The position numbers and the translations under genes were made by a program. The notes under the pieces were generated by a model. That model did not search any database. It saw nothing but the letters and a program-made list of their open reading frames with translations, and had not been told where the DNA came from. 31,543 nucleotides of DNA from a virus, in IMG/VR virus record IMGVR_UViG_3300025132_000172, positions 1-31,543 of that record; one strand, 5' to 3'. This document shows positions 24,820 through 31,543 of this stretch, in pieces; within the stretch, counting starts at the first letter, position 1, and each line of letters begins with the position of its first letter.

Positions 24820-26009
24820 ATGTTAATAGCTACAGGATCAACTTCTGTTTCTTCAGTACCACTATAGCCACCAAATCTTTGACGTTTAAGTTTAGTTCGC
24901 TGGACCCCAGGTCTTCTAACAGTATCTGCAGCACTTTCATCTACTGCTCCTTCATCTAAACCTGGACCAGATCTAGCCGATTCTAGTTCTGCGTTTATTG
25001 ATTGTTGTTTAGCTAGAGCAATTGAAGCTGTACCAGACTTATCAAGGACTGCTTTTTGTTCTGCTATTTCTTGTTCTGCATAACCAGCAGATGTTATTTG
25101 TTCTTGTTGCGCCTTCGTTGCTTCTGTCATTGCAGCTACCTGTGCATCAAGATCAGCTTGTGCTAGACCTTCAGCTGTTAATAAGTCAGCTTCAGCTGCT
25201 TGCTGTTCAGCAAAGGCTGCTTCAAAAGCTTCTTGTGCTTTTTCAGCTGCAGTTATACCAGTTATATCTTCATAAAGATTCACAATACCTCCTACTATAT
25301 CTTCACCTAAGTCCCAAATACCTTCACCTATATCACCCACTGTATCTAGAATTCCTTGACCTATATCACCTGCTATATCAAATAAATCTTCCCCAACATC
25401 CCATGCAGTTTCAAATACGTCAGTAGTTACATCCCATATACCACTACCAACATCTTGAAGAGTATCATAAATACTACCTCCAAGATCTAAACCTGTTTGA
25501 ACAACATCTTGACCAACGTTATAAATACCTTCACCAACATTTAAAACAGTTTCACCAACATTACCTGCAGCTTCAAGAATACCTTCACCTAAATCACCTA
25601 CAACCCCTAAGACATCTTCACCAACATTTACTAAATTTTCTGGAATGTTTAAAACAAATTCACCAACATCTCCAGCTACATCTAAAACAGTTCCACCAAC
25701 ATCTCCAGCTACATCTAAAACAGTTTCACCAATATCTCCTACAACGTCTACACCTGTTTCAACAACATCAGTAGCAACGTCCCAAACTGTTTCTCCTACG
25801 TCAGAAACTACATCTATAACAGTATCAGCCACATCAGTAACTACATCAACAACAGTATCAACAGCACCTGTTACTTGATCCCAAACCCATTTATGAAACC
25901 AACGCATCTCCATACCAGAAAATGCTAAGTCACCAGACCAATCATAAAGAGGTGATTCTAAAGGTACTACTCTATGATTGGGATTAAAACTGTCTGGTAA
26001 TCTAAGCAT
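24816..26009 (-). CDS. Acidic protein built of eleven-residue repeats, function unknown
   Basis: A 397-residue protein from the ATG at 26009, which overlaps the TAG of the reductase small subunit; an in-frame TTG at 26039 is less likely. Residues 1-45 hold several Trp (MEMRWFHKWVWDQV). Residues 46-248 consist of about 18 units of 11 residues, typified by GDVGETVLDVA, strikingly without Lys or Arg, rich in Val, Asp, Gly, Glu and Thr. Residues 254-345 form an Ala/Glu/Gln coiled coil. Residues 360-380 are basic (RRPGVQRTKLKRQR), and the tail ends VAINI, like the GINI end of T7 gp7.3. It lies ahead of the portal gene, where T7 has gp6.7-7.3, so it may be a virion or ejected protein. No family recognised. 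Confidence 0.8.
   Translation of the reverse strand: MLRLPDSFNPNHRVVPLESPLYDWSGDLAFSGMEMRWFHKWVWDQVTGAVDTVVDVVTDVADTVIDVVSDVGETVWDVATDVVETGVDVVGDIGETVLDVAGDVGGTVLDVAGDVGEFVLNIPENLVNVGEDVLGVVGDLGEGILEAAGNVGETVLNVGEGIYNVGQDVVQTGLDLGGSIYDTLQDVGSGIWDVTTDVFETAWDVGEDLFDIAGDIGQGILDTVGDIGEGIWDLGEDIVGGIVNLYEDITGITAAEKAQEAFEAAFAEQQAAEADLLTAEGLAQADLDAQVAAMTEATKAQQEQITSAGYAEQEIAEQKAVLDKSGTASIALAKQQSINAELESARSGPGLDEGAVDESAADTVRRPGVQRTKLKRQRFGGYSGTEETEVDPVAINI
25266..25874. repeat. Tandem 33-bp repeats encoding eleven-residue units
   Basis: The protein repeat is visible in the DNA as a 33-bp period. The closest pair is identical over 32 bases, 25661-25692 and 25694-25725. Other units have diverged to different degrees, which implies older and more recent duplication. 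Confidence 0.85.
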
Positions 26010-26712
26010 AGCTTGGTAGATCTTGGTTACTTGTCTCAAAGAACGCTGGCATTCTAGCTCTCTGAGTATCTTTTAGACCCTTCGCCTTTCCAGCATACAT
26101 CAGATTATCACTTTGATCTAGCCAGAACTGTCTATTAAAGTAACGATCTTCTGAAGTACCTAAAGGTTGTAGTACCCAGTTAATAGTGGCTTTCCTAAGT
26201 TTGTCCAGAGAAGGACTCCAGCGTAAACCCATATCAGCACATACGAGAGAATTAGCGGCAACGTGTATCTGTTCGTCTCTGGAAATATCAGCCGATACTG
26301 TGCGTAGACCAGAATCACCAAGATAACGAAACATTGGAAGTAGAACGAAGAAGATAGCACGTTCAGCTACTAAGGCTTTGAGGATGGTGTGATCTGGGTG
26401 GGAAGTCCAGGCATCTCTGATTCTGAAAGCCTCTGCCTCCGCTTTCGGATCTTCACCATGAGCATCGATAACAAAGTTAAGAGCAATGTCATGTCTTATT
26501 TCATCCTGAACGTTTGATAAGAGTAATTTTCTAGATGCCTCTGGAACTTCAGTAAGTGCTTCTTGGATAAAATCCCCCACTGGTAATTCCATATGCCGTA
26601 TTGCCAAAGCACGTTTAACAACATCGACTGCTTCATCCTTTATAAATCCTTTGCTAGTTTTTACAGGAGTCCAAGTCCTTTTTCTAGACAATAGCTTATC
26701 GTATGGGTTCAT
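26002..26712 (-). CDS. nrdB: Ribonucleotide reductase class I small (beta) subunit
   Basis: A 236-residue ferritin-like protein from the ATG at 26712, which overlaps the stop of the large-subunit gene (ATGA); a TTG at 26727 is the alternative. Metal ligands can be read as Glu42, Glu71-x-x-His74 (DEIRH), Glu117 and Glu147-x-x-His150 (DEQIH), the EX(28-30)EXXH pair pattern of class I beta subunits. The residue seven after Glu71, which is the radical Tyr122 in E. coli NrdB, is Leu78, so no tyrosyl radical can form there. It is shorter than cellular NrdB (about 320-375). It pairs with the large subunit to make deoxynucleotides for phage DNA synthesis. Cyanopodovirus reductases of this kind were once called class II and later re-read as class I. 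Confidence 0.88.
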   Translation of the reverse strand: MNPYDKLLSRKRTWTPVKTSKGFIKDEAVDVVKRALAIRHMELPVGDFIQEALTEVPEASRKLLLSNVQDEIRHDIALNFVIDAHGEDPKAEAEAFRIRDAWTSHPDHTILKALVAERAIFFVLLPMFRYLGDSGLRTVSADISRDEQIHVAANSLVCADMGLRWSPSLDKLRKATINWVLQPLGTSEDRYFNRQFWLDQSDNLMYAGKAKGLKDTQRARMPAFFETSNQDLPSYA

Positions 26713-28154
26713 TCTGCACAATCGCAAGTTGGAGTGTTATCATCGGTCAAAATCTGACCACCTTCAGCCAGAATTTCACTCAAATAATCGTCAACATCTA
26801 CTTCATCTAAAGCAGCATATACGTCAGATTTATCTTGAGTATCAGGCATTACCTGTAAAGAATAGTATAGACTTTTTAGCGGAGAATTTAACCATCTTGC
26901 CATAAATTCCCTATTCATTTCTGTCATATCTGACCACCAATTCATTGAGATGGCATGAGCCTTATGGGTTTTATCCATCATGACTTGCCATTCTGCATTT
27001 AATTCAAAGAAAGTATCCCAACCTACTTCTTGTGCGATCTCACACTTAGGATTAAATTTATAACTTGTTACTCCAAGTGTAGAACTATCACGATCTATTT
27101 CTCTTGAGATTGGTGGAGATATTTCAGGTGAAGTTGTATAACCTTCTCTATCTGTATAGCGATAAGCACAAGACGCTGTAGGAGCAATAGTAAAAGCTCT
27201 AGACATACCAAATCTTTCAGCTACTTTAGTTGCTTCTTTATAACCACACTCCAAAGCAACAACGATTGCATGAGCCATAGTTATACCAGATGGAGGCTGT
27301 GTATGTGGATGGAGATTTCTAAATCTTAAAGCTGATACAAAAGCGTTATAAGATACACCTTCAATTGCTAATAGATTAGATAAACCTAATACTCCTAAAC
27401 CTACTTGCTTATCTTTTCTCTTATAAATACCTGACTGATCAGCACCAGTTTGTTGATAAAGAGAACAAAGAAATTCCATACCATGAACAAAAGCACTAGG
27501 TATCTCACTAACAGCTCTAGTACCAGCCAAATTTATATGAGAAAGAAGGCAAGTATCTCTGGACTTAATTAAAATTTCTTGACAAACATTGTGATAAATT
27601 CTTTCACCTTCATCATCGTATTGTTTCTTAACAATCCATATATCACCTTTTCTAGCTCCTTCCATTATTGCTTTTAAAACATCAGGCTTATTAATTACCT
27701 CATGATCAACATTGACACAACGTTTAACCCAAGGTATTCGACCACGATCATACTGAATAAACTCAATAACATCAGCATGATCCCAATCGCAATGGACACA
27801 AATTGCACCATTTCTGTAGGTACCACCTCTTCTAAGGACTTCGTTGAACTTACTATAGATCTCCATGAATCCGCATGGTCCTGACGCAACCATCCCATGT
27901 TCATTCTTTGTACCTTTAGGACGCAACTTACTTAAATGTATAGCAACACCTGCCCCATAACGTAAAGCTTTAGAAGCGAACAAAAAACTAGCCTCAATAC
28001 CATCCTCATGTTCGTCCATTGTATCTTCAACAACGAATACAGTACATGACATCGGATAGCGTCTTGTAGGCTCTTTTAGCCAGCTATCTACACGACCTGT
28101 TACTGCTAATGCTGGAGTGAAATGATCTGTTAATTGAATTTCTTTGAGTTTCAT
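26709..28154 (-). CDS. nrdA: Ribonucleotide reductase class I large (alpha) subunit, compact
   Basis: A 481-residue catalytic subunit that reduces ribonucleoside di- or triphosphates. Landmarks: PMSC with Cys37 and TCLLSHINLA with Cys202 (redox pair), N-V-C-Q-E with Asn189, Cys191 (thiyl) and Glu193 in the finger loop, LGVLGLSNLLAIEG (253-266), TIAPTASCAYRY (322-333), the tyrosine pair Tyr430-Tyr431 that carries the radical from the beta subunit in class I, and a C-terminal C-x-C (477, 479) in place of the usual CxxxxC. There is no N-terminal ATP cone, so overall-activity control by dATP is probably absent. It starts in the ATGA overlap of the MazG-like gene and ends in the ATGA that begins nrdB. 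Confidence 0.93.
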   Translation of the reverse strand: MKLKEIQLTDHFTPALAVTGRVDSWLKEPTRRYPMSCTVFVVEDTMDEHEDGIEASFLFASKALRYGAGVAIHLSKLRPKGTKNEHGMVASGPCGFMEIYSKFNEVLRRGGTYRNGAICVHCDWDHADVIEFIQYDRGRIPWVKRCVNVDHEVINKPDVLKAIMEGARKGDIWIVKKQYDDEGERIYHNVCQEILIKSRDTCLLSHINLAGTRAVSEIPSAFVHGMEFLCSLYQQTGADQSGIYKRKDKQVGLGVLGLSNLLAIEGVSYNAFVSALRFRNLHPHTQPPSGITMAHAIVVALECGYKEATKVAERFGMSRAFTIAPTASCAYRYTDREGYTTSPEISPPISREIDRDSSTLGVTSYKFNPKCEIAQEVGWDTFFELNAEWQVMMDKTHKAHAISMNWWSDMTEMNREFMARWLNSPLKSLYYSLQVMPDTQDKSDVYAALDEVDVDDYLSEILAEGGQILTDDNTPTCDCAE

Positions 28155-28468
28155 AGGTCTGACAAAGTAGGTGGTACATAATTTTTACCTTTTTGAACCT
28201 TACCGTCCTTATAAGTAAAAGGTAATTTAGATAGGTTGGAAGAATATAACCTATCGAAGGCTACATCTGGATCAACACCAAGTAAATGTAATAAGCCATA
28301 AGTAACCCAAAGTACATCGGTTGCTTCCTTAATAACATCTTTACGCTCTTCATGCTTCCAAGCATGGAGTAGTTCGTAAAACTCTTCTTCTACAAAAGTA
28401 AGCTGAAGCTCCTTATTATCAGAAGAATGCGTGCTATTACGACTGGTTAATTGGCCCGCTTGTTTCAT
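28151..28468 (-). CDS. MazG-like nucleotide pyrophosphohydrolase
   Basis: A 105-residue protein with the MazG/PRA-PH all-alpha NTP pyrophosphohydrolase signature: E28/E29-F-Y-E32 followed 16 residues later by E48-A-T-D51 (E..E...E..D), which binds magnesium. Then come an apolar helix (VLWVTYGLLHLLGVD) and a typical FDRLYSSNLSKL segment (71-82). I chose the ATG at 28468 because GAGG lies 6 bases before it (28475-28478). The longer frame, from 28567, would overlap the DUF3310 gene by 131 bases with no ribosome site. Phage MazG proteins hydrolyse (d)NTPs and have been proposed to alter (p)ppGpp or dNTP pools. It is coupled to nrdA by ATGA. Confidence 0.85.
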   Translation of the reverse strand: MKQAGQLTSRNSTHSSDNKELQLTFVEEEFYELLHAWKHEERKDVIKEATDVLWVTYGLLHLLGVDPDVAFDRLYSSNLSKLPFTYKDGKVQKGKNYVPPTLSDL

Positions 28469-28754
28469 CCATATCCTCACCAATTCCGCATTGGTACTTT
28501 GGGTCATCATGTACAATAAGAGACTTGTATAAGGATACATCGTGAGGCTCCATTTTGGCTTCTTCACGTTGGATTAAGCGTTCAAGATACCATTTAGCTT
28601 TTCTTAAATCTTCTAAGCCATTTTTGTCTTCATATCTAGTGACGTATTTTATTACGTTACCCTCTAAGAAATCAAAGGCATGACTTTCAATGTAATCAAT
28701 ACATTCAACTACAGATCTATCGTGTCCATAGTAGGAAGGGTTAGTGGGGTCCAT
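28437..28754 (-). CDS. DUF3310 family protein
   Basis: A 105-residue protein. The core YYGHDRSVVECIDYIESHAFDFLEGNVIKYVTRYEDKNGLEDLRKAKWYLERLI (residues 8-61, given here in parts: SVVECIDYIE, FLEGNVIKYVTRY, EDLRKAKWYL) is the hallmark of DUF3310 phage proteins. T7 gp1.7, a nucleotide kinase, is often grouped with this family, so a role in nucleotide metabolism is possible, in keeping with its MazG and reductase neighbours, but it is not shown by the sequence. The C-terminal 35 residues are unrelated and acidic. The start at 28754 overlaps the exonuclease by 46 bases; no other in-frame ATG precedes the core. Confidence 0.85.
   Translation of the reverse strand: MDPTNPSYYGHDRSVVECIDYIESHAFDFLEGNVIKYVTRYEDKNGLEDLRKAKWYLERLIQREEAKMEPHDVSLYKSLIVHDDPKYQCGIGEDMDETSGPINQS
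28475..28478 (-). promoter_or_regulatory. Shine-Dalgarno deciding the MazG start
   Basis: GAGG 6 bases before the ATG at 28468, inside the end of the DUF3310 gene. It favours the 105-residue form over longer in-frame versions. Confidence 0.55.
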
Positions 28755-29482
28755 AGTTCTACTTGATCAAAGGTGTACTCCGTATCACGAAGAATACGGG
28801 CAAGTCTAGCTTGCGTTAGAGCTTGCCTACCACTTAATCCTTTCTTTCTATATGTATCAACTACAGTTCGCCATGCGGAGGCAGCGTTGAATCGTTCCAA
28901 TGGTATGAGCTTTTCTGCCGTCTTTGGACCAATAGACGGACAGCCACCGTAGCCGTCAACAGCGTCCCCAATGAGGCACTGACGATAGAAAAAGGCATCG
29001 GCTTCATCCTCCGAAATAGTATAAGTATTACCGTTGTCATCTAAGTGACAACCTGGGATCTGTTTAAGGTCTTTATCACCTGACCAAATAATTGGATTCT
29101 TATCTGGATGACGAGTACTTAGTATTCCTAGTACATCATCTGCTTCTAGAGAAGTCCAACATTCAGAATCATAAGAATCTTCTATTAGTTTTCTAGCTGA
29201 TTTAAACCCAACTGGTTTTAATCGATGATTAGTAGCCCTTCTATTCATCTTATAAGAAGGATCAACTTTTTTACGAAAGTTATCTGGAGCAGTCCAACAT
29301 AAAGTAACCTTATCTGCTTTTACTTGTAATTGTTTTCTATTAATAGCTGTATCAACTAGAAATTTAACTTCTCTAATATTGGTATGAGTTGTTATTACAT
29401 CAGGCATCCATTCAATCTCTGCTTCACAAGCTTTAACAGCTGTAAAGAGTTCCATATCTGCATCTATTAGAAGCCAAGTCAT
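28709..29482 (-). CDS. 6: 5'-3' exonuclease, T7 gp6-like
   Basis: A 257-residue FEN-type nuclease. Metal-binding acids are visible in the expected order: LLIDAD (Asp7, Asp9), LEADDVLG (Glu113, Asp115, Asp116), SGDKDLKQ (Asp136, Asp138) and GDAVDGYGGCPSIGPKTAEKL (Asp173, Asp176, then the helix-hairpin DNA-binding region). FRKKVDPSYKMNRR (69-82) gives the conserved basic/Tyr patch. In T7, gp6 degrades host DNA and removes primers during replication. I prefer the ATG at 29482, in an ATGA overlap with a possible 30-codon ORF. A GTG at 29488 would add two residues and has a GGGGGG only three bases away. Confidence 0.93.
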   Translation of the reverse strand: MTWLLIDADMELFTAVKACEAEIEWMPDVITTHTNIREVKFLVDTAINRKQLQVKADKVTLCWTAPDNFRKKVDPSYKMNRRATNHRLKPVGFKSARKLIEDSYDSECWTSLEADDVLGILSTRHPDKNPIIWSGDKDLKQIPGCHLDDNGNTYTISEDEADAFFYRQCLIGDAVDGYGGCPSIGPKTAEKLIPLERFNAASAWRTVVDTYRKKGLSGRQALTQARLARILRDTEYTFDQVELWTPLTLPTMDTIDL

Positions 29483-29571
29483 CTCCACTTACCCCCCAGT
29501 AATAAAGCTTTAGGCAACCTTAACTCAGTCTTACTAACCTTTGGTGGTTGTTTCTTATTTTTTGAAGTCAT
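29479..29571 (-). CDS. Possible 30-aa basic peptide
   Basis: ATG at 29571, TGA at 29479-29481, overlapping the exonuclease ATG as ATGA. It encodes MTSKNKKQPPKVSKTELRLP and ten more residues, basic and helix-poor. It exactly fills the space between the endonuclease stop and the exonuclease start, which suggests it could couple translation to the exonuclease. Too short to judge by composition; no clear ribosome-binding site. Confidence 0.35.
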   Translation of the reverse strand: MTSKNKKQPPKVSKTELRLPKALLLGGKWR

Positions 29572-29591
29572 CGCCAGCTTTAATTCATCGA

Positions 29592-29948
29592 CTAGATTTT
29601 ATACGCTTTAGCTAAATAAGTAGCAGCATTTAGGACACCTTCTACATTGTCACCTAGTTTTCCTATAGCTGTATTGCAGTTATTACAAAGCCAACCTCTA
29701 TGCTCTGTAGTTTGGTGGCAGTGGTCCCAAGTTAGTAACTGGTCTGTCTTACCACAACACTGACAAGCTGTTCCTAACTCAGGAGTTGGATGATCTTTTC
29801 TTAAATGCCAATACTTTCTAATAAGTTCTTTGTAACATTCTTTACATTCAGGTCTTTTCCAAGTTCCATTTTTGTAAAACTCAGAAAGAGATTTTAGTTC
29901 GCCACAAATCTTACATTTCTTAGTGGCATTCGGCCCAATTGTTCCCAA
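29592..29948 (-). CDS. Endonuclease VII-like HNH nuclease
   Basis: A protein of about 118 residues from a TTG at 29948. Two zinc sites are visible: CKIC (12-15) with CKEC (35-38), then CQCC (62-65) with CNNCN (88-92). Between the second pair lies DHCH (75-78), the active-site motif of endonuclease VII (PF02945-type: C..C...DH.H....C..CN). The family includes the T4 Holliday-junction resolvase as well as free homing nucleases. It lies between DNA polymerase and exonuclease, a position unlike T7 gene 3, so it may replace or add to gp3 as a resolvase, or be a homing intruder. The frame is open to an ATG at 30074, but that would overlap the polymerase by 155 bases; the zinc domain begins right after the polymerase stop. 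The start is uncertain. Confidence 0.78.
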   Translation of the reverse strand: MGTIGPNATKKCKICGELKSLSEFYKNGTWKRPECKECYKELIRKYWHLRKDHPTPELGTACQCCGKTDQLLTWDHCHQTTEHRGWLCNNCNTAIGKLGDNVEGVLNAATYLAKAYKI

Positions 29949-31543
29949 CTTTATATTCTGATTCAATCGGTATTCGCATTCTAAACTGATTTCCTGCTTT
30001 AACGGAAGCTTTGGTGGCAAGTTCGGCAAGCTGCTGTGAATGTTCAGCTCTAACTGCAAATTGGATTTCATCATGAATGTGAGCTAGAAAGGTCCAGTCA
30101 GTGCCATATCTTAAACCTACTTTTGTTATTTCGTCATAGCAAATGTTATACCAAGCTTTACTAAGAATTGCACCCATAGATTGTAAGCAGAAATTTAAAG
30201 CTGAATGAGGTGATCGGATCTTAATAGGTCGTCCATCCAATCCTTTAATTTTCCCTTCAGACTCTGCCTTAGCTGTTATTCTTTTAGTAAGCTCTGCTAA
30301 AGCTGGCATATTTTTGTAATATCTTCGCTTTAGTTCCCTACCGTTTTGACCAGTAATCTTGCCTAGCTTTTCTGCTCCAGCTCCATAGATGAGGCCGTAG
30401 AAAAAAGTTTTGGCAAGATCACGAGTTTCTAAACCAGCCGCCAACTGATTTGCTGTGTGAATGTCGCCCTCAATGACCTCCTTAGCAAATCTTCCGTTGT
30501 CGAATGGAAATAACACATGAGCCAATGCTCTTGCTTCAATTCCAGAGAGGTCCACACCCACCTGTTTGGTTTTGGCAGTCTTGTCTGCTCTTAAGGACAA
30601 AACGTTAGGTCCAAACAATGAACGCATCTCTTTTCCAAAGGCCGACCTAACAGCAACACATTGGGCAACGTTCGGACTGGTGTGGGCACATCTCATAGTG
30701 GCACATCCAACCGTAATCACACTTCCATGAATACGATTGTCAGACCCGACCAATCTTAACCAAGCATTAGTGCCAGTACTCAGCTGTCCGAGTCTTTTTT
30801 GAAGAGTAAGCGAAGATAAGAATAACTCCGCCCCTGGTATCTCTTTAAGAACCCCCTCATCGATTTTAGGTTTCCCCGTATCAGTGAAACTTTCTGGATT
30901 CCACTTGAGATGGGTCTTTAAAACCCAAGCTATGTGATCTCTAGAGTTCGGGTTCAAGGGAACCAGACGACACATAGTGGCTTTAGCTATGTATCCCCTA
31001 GAAGAATCATTACGCTTAGGAGTGAAGAGTCCACCATCAACGAAAGGGAACCGTTGTCGCAATCTTTCGTCAATGTCCTTCAATTTTGAAACAATCTCAG
31101 CTTCTAGTTTCATTGCCCCTTCGCAATCAAACGCAAAACCCGATTGTTCCTGCTTAGAGATGAGTTCTGCAAATCTCATCTCAAGGTCAACAGCAGAAGG
31201 GTACTTATTAACCTTGGGCTGCAGCCTACGCCAAAGGCTAGCAGTTACATCAACATCTGACTTGCATCGTTGTGCCAGTTCTTCTGTAAGTTTGCTGAAA
31301 TCTTCTAAGCCAGCGTGCTGTTTTTCCAGTCCCAGTCTGAATCCATAGGCTTCTAACTTGTGTCTTCCGTACATCTGAAGTGGCATACCCTTCCACTTAT
31401 GGTTGTAGTCGATTTCTAATATATTTGGATAAAACATTCTGCCAAGAATAAGAGTATCTAATACTTTTCCTCTTGGTTTGAATCTTGGATATAGATGTTT
31501 GATAGCTACAAGGTCATACTGGATAATATTGTGACCTATGATA
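29920..31543 (-). CDS. 5: DNA polymerase, T7 gp5-like family A (5' end outside window)
   Basis: The frame stays open to the window edge, 35 codons upstream of the ATG at 31437. Those codons read GHNIIQYDL and VLDTLILGR, matching the Exo II region and the IDTLVLSR segment of T7 gp5, so that ATG is internal. Downstream come YGRHKLEAYG and DVDVTASLW of the 3'-5' exonuclease, then the polymerase: motif A VGVDLSGIEARALAH, motif B RDLAKTFFYGLIYGAG, and motif C AHIHDEIQF. It ends NNWAECH, like T7 gp5. The position equal to E. coli Pol I Phe762 is Tyr (30397-30399), as in T7. It replicates the phage genome with the primase-helicase and host thioredoxin, in T7 at least. Confidence 0.95.
   Translation of the reverse strand, partial: IIGHNIIQYDLVAIKHLYPRFKPRGKVLDTLILGRMFYPNILEIDYNHKWKGMPLQMYGRHKLEAYGFRLGLEKQHAGLEDFSKLTEELAQRCKSDVDVTASLWRRLQPKVNKYPSAVDLEMRFAELISKQEQSGFAFDCEGAMKLEAEIVSKLKDIDERLRQRFPFVDGGLFTPKRNDSSRGYIAKATMCRLVPLNPNSRDHIAWVLKTHLKWNPESFTDTGKPKIDEGVLKEIPGAELFLSSLTLQKRLGQLSTGTNAWLRLVGSDNRIHGSVITVGCATMRCAHTSPNVAQCVAVRSAFGKEMRSLFGPNVLSLRADKTAKTKQVGVDLSGIEARALAHVLFPFDNGRFAKEVIEGDIHTANQLAAGLETRDLAKTFFYGLIYGAGAEKLGKITGQNGRELKRRYYKNMPALAELTKRITAKAESEGKIKGLDGRPIKIRSPHSALNFCLQSMGAILSKAWYNICYDEITKVGLRYGTDWTFLAHIHDEIQFAVRAEHSQQLAELATKASVKAGNQFRMRIPIESEYKVGNNWAECH

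Noticed and set aside
25022-25426. Plus-strand ORF of 134 codons rich in Leu and Gln
   Set aside because: It is the antisense shadow of the Val/Asp/Gly repeat array; low complexity and no ribosome site.
25266-25874. Tandem 33-bp repeats as a CRISPR array
   Set aside because: Repeats are contiguous, in frame and diverged as coding sequence; no unique spacers.
28469-28567. Longer N-terminus for the MazG-like protein
   Set aside because: It would overlap DUF3310 by 131 bases, lacks a ribosome site, and the added residues are unrelated to the family; the ATG at 28468 has GAGG at good spacing.
29915-29950. Programmed +1 frameshift fusing polymerase to the endonuclease
   Set aside because: No slippery string is apparent around CAC-TAA, the polymerase ends with the normal family C-terminus (NWAECH), and an overlapping separate gene is simpler.
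30977-31348. Plus-strand ORF opposite DNA polymerase
   Set aside because: Lies antisense to the conserved polymerase frame and has no motif.
1-31543. Photosynthesis genes (psbA, hli), transaldolase, integrase or tRNAs often found in cyanophages
   Set aside because: None recognised in this window; they may lie elsewhere in the genome.

Overview
The window reads as the DNA-metabolism-to-tail part of a T7-like (Autographiviridae-type) lytic podovirus. Every gene I can support lies on the minus strand, so the biological order runs from base 31543 down to base 1. The order follows T7: DNA polymerase (gp5), 5'-3' exonuclease (gp6), portal (gp8), scaffold (gp9), major capsid (gp10), tail tubes A and B (gp11, gp12), internal virion proteins (gp14, gp15, gp16) and tail fibre (gp17). 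The class I ribonucleotide reductase pair, MazG-like pyrophosphohydrolase and DUF3310 protein inserted between exonuclease and portal, the AT-rich base composition and the fibre cassettes point to a marine cyanophage of Synechococcus or Prochlorococcus. The host is an inference. No photosynthesis gene, integrase, tRNA or CRISPR array was seen.

Layout. 31543-28437: 3' part of DNA polymerase (its 5' end lies outside the window), an endonuclease VII-like HNH protein overlapping the polymerase 3' end, a possible 30-codon ORF, the exonuclease and a DUF3310 protein. 28468-26002: MazG-like protein and both ribonucleotide reductase subunits, which together would rework the nucleotide pool for phage DNA synthesis. 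26009-24140: an unusual acidic protein built of about 18 eleven-residue repeats, a 57-aa protein and a gp7.3-like coiled-coil protein. 24147-20270: portal, a 66-aa protein, scaffold and capsid, closed by a clear intrinsic terminator where T7 has T-phi. 20208-6650: tail tubes and ejection (internal core) proteins, several much longer than in T7. 6650-1: tail fibre, a second fibre-like protein sharing its cassettes, and a run of small unidentified proteins that includes a tandemly duplicated coiled-coil gene and a putative membrane protein.

The genes are packed almost without gaps. Many junctions are ATGA or TAATG overlaps, so translational coupling is probably widespread. The few real intergenic gaps are the most informative noncoding parts: a terminator at 20214-20246, a 98-base gap before the capsid gene, and two gaps (952-1050 and 2800-2873) that carry the same 17-bp element plus shared flanks, a candidate phage promoter or RNA-processing site.

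The observations most worth following are the eleven-residue-repeat protein, the repeated intergenic element, a reductase small subunit with leucine where the radical tyrosine normally sits, a degenerate M23-peptidase-like domain in the gp15-like protein, the insertions in capsid and tail tube, and the tandem coiled-coil paralogues.
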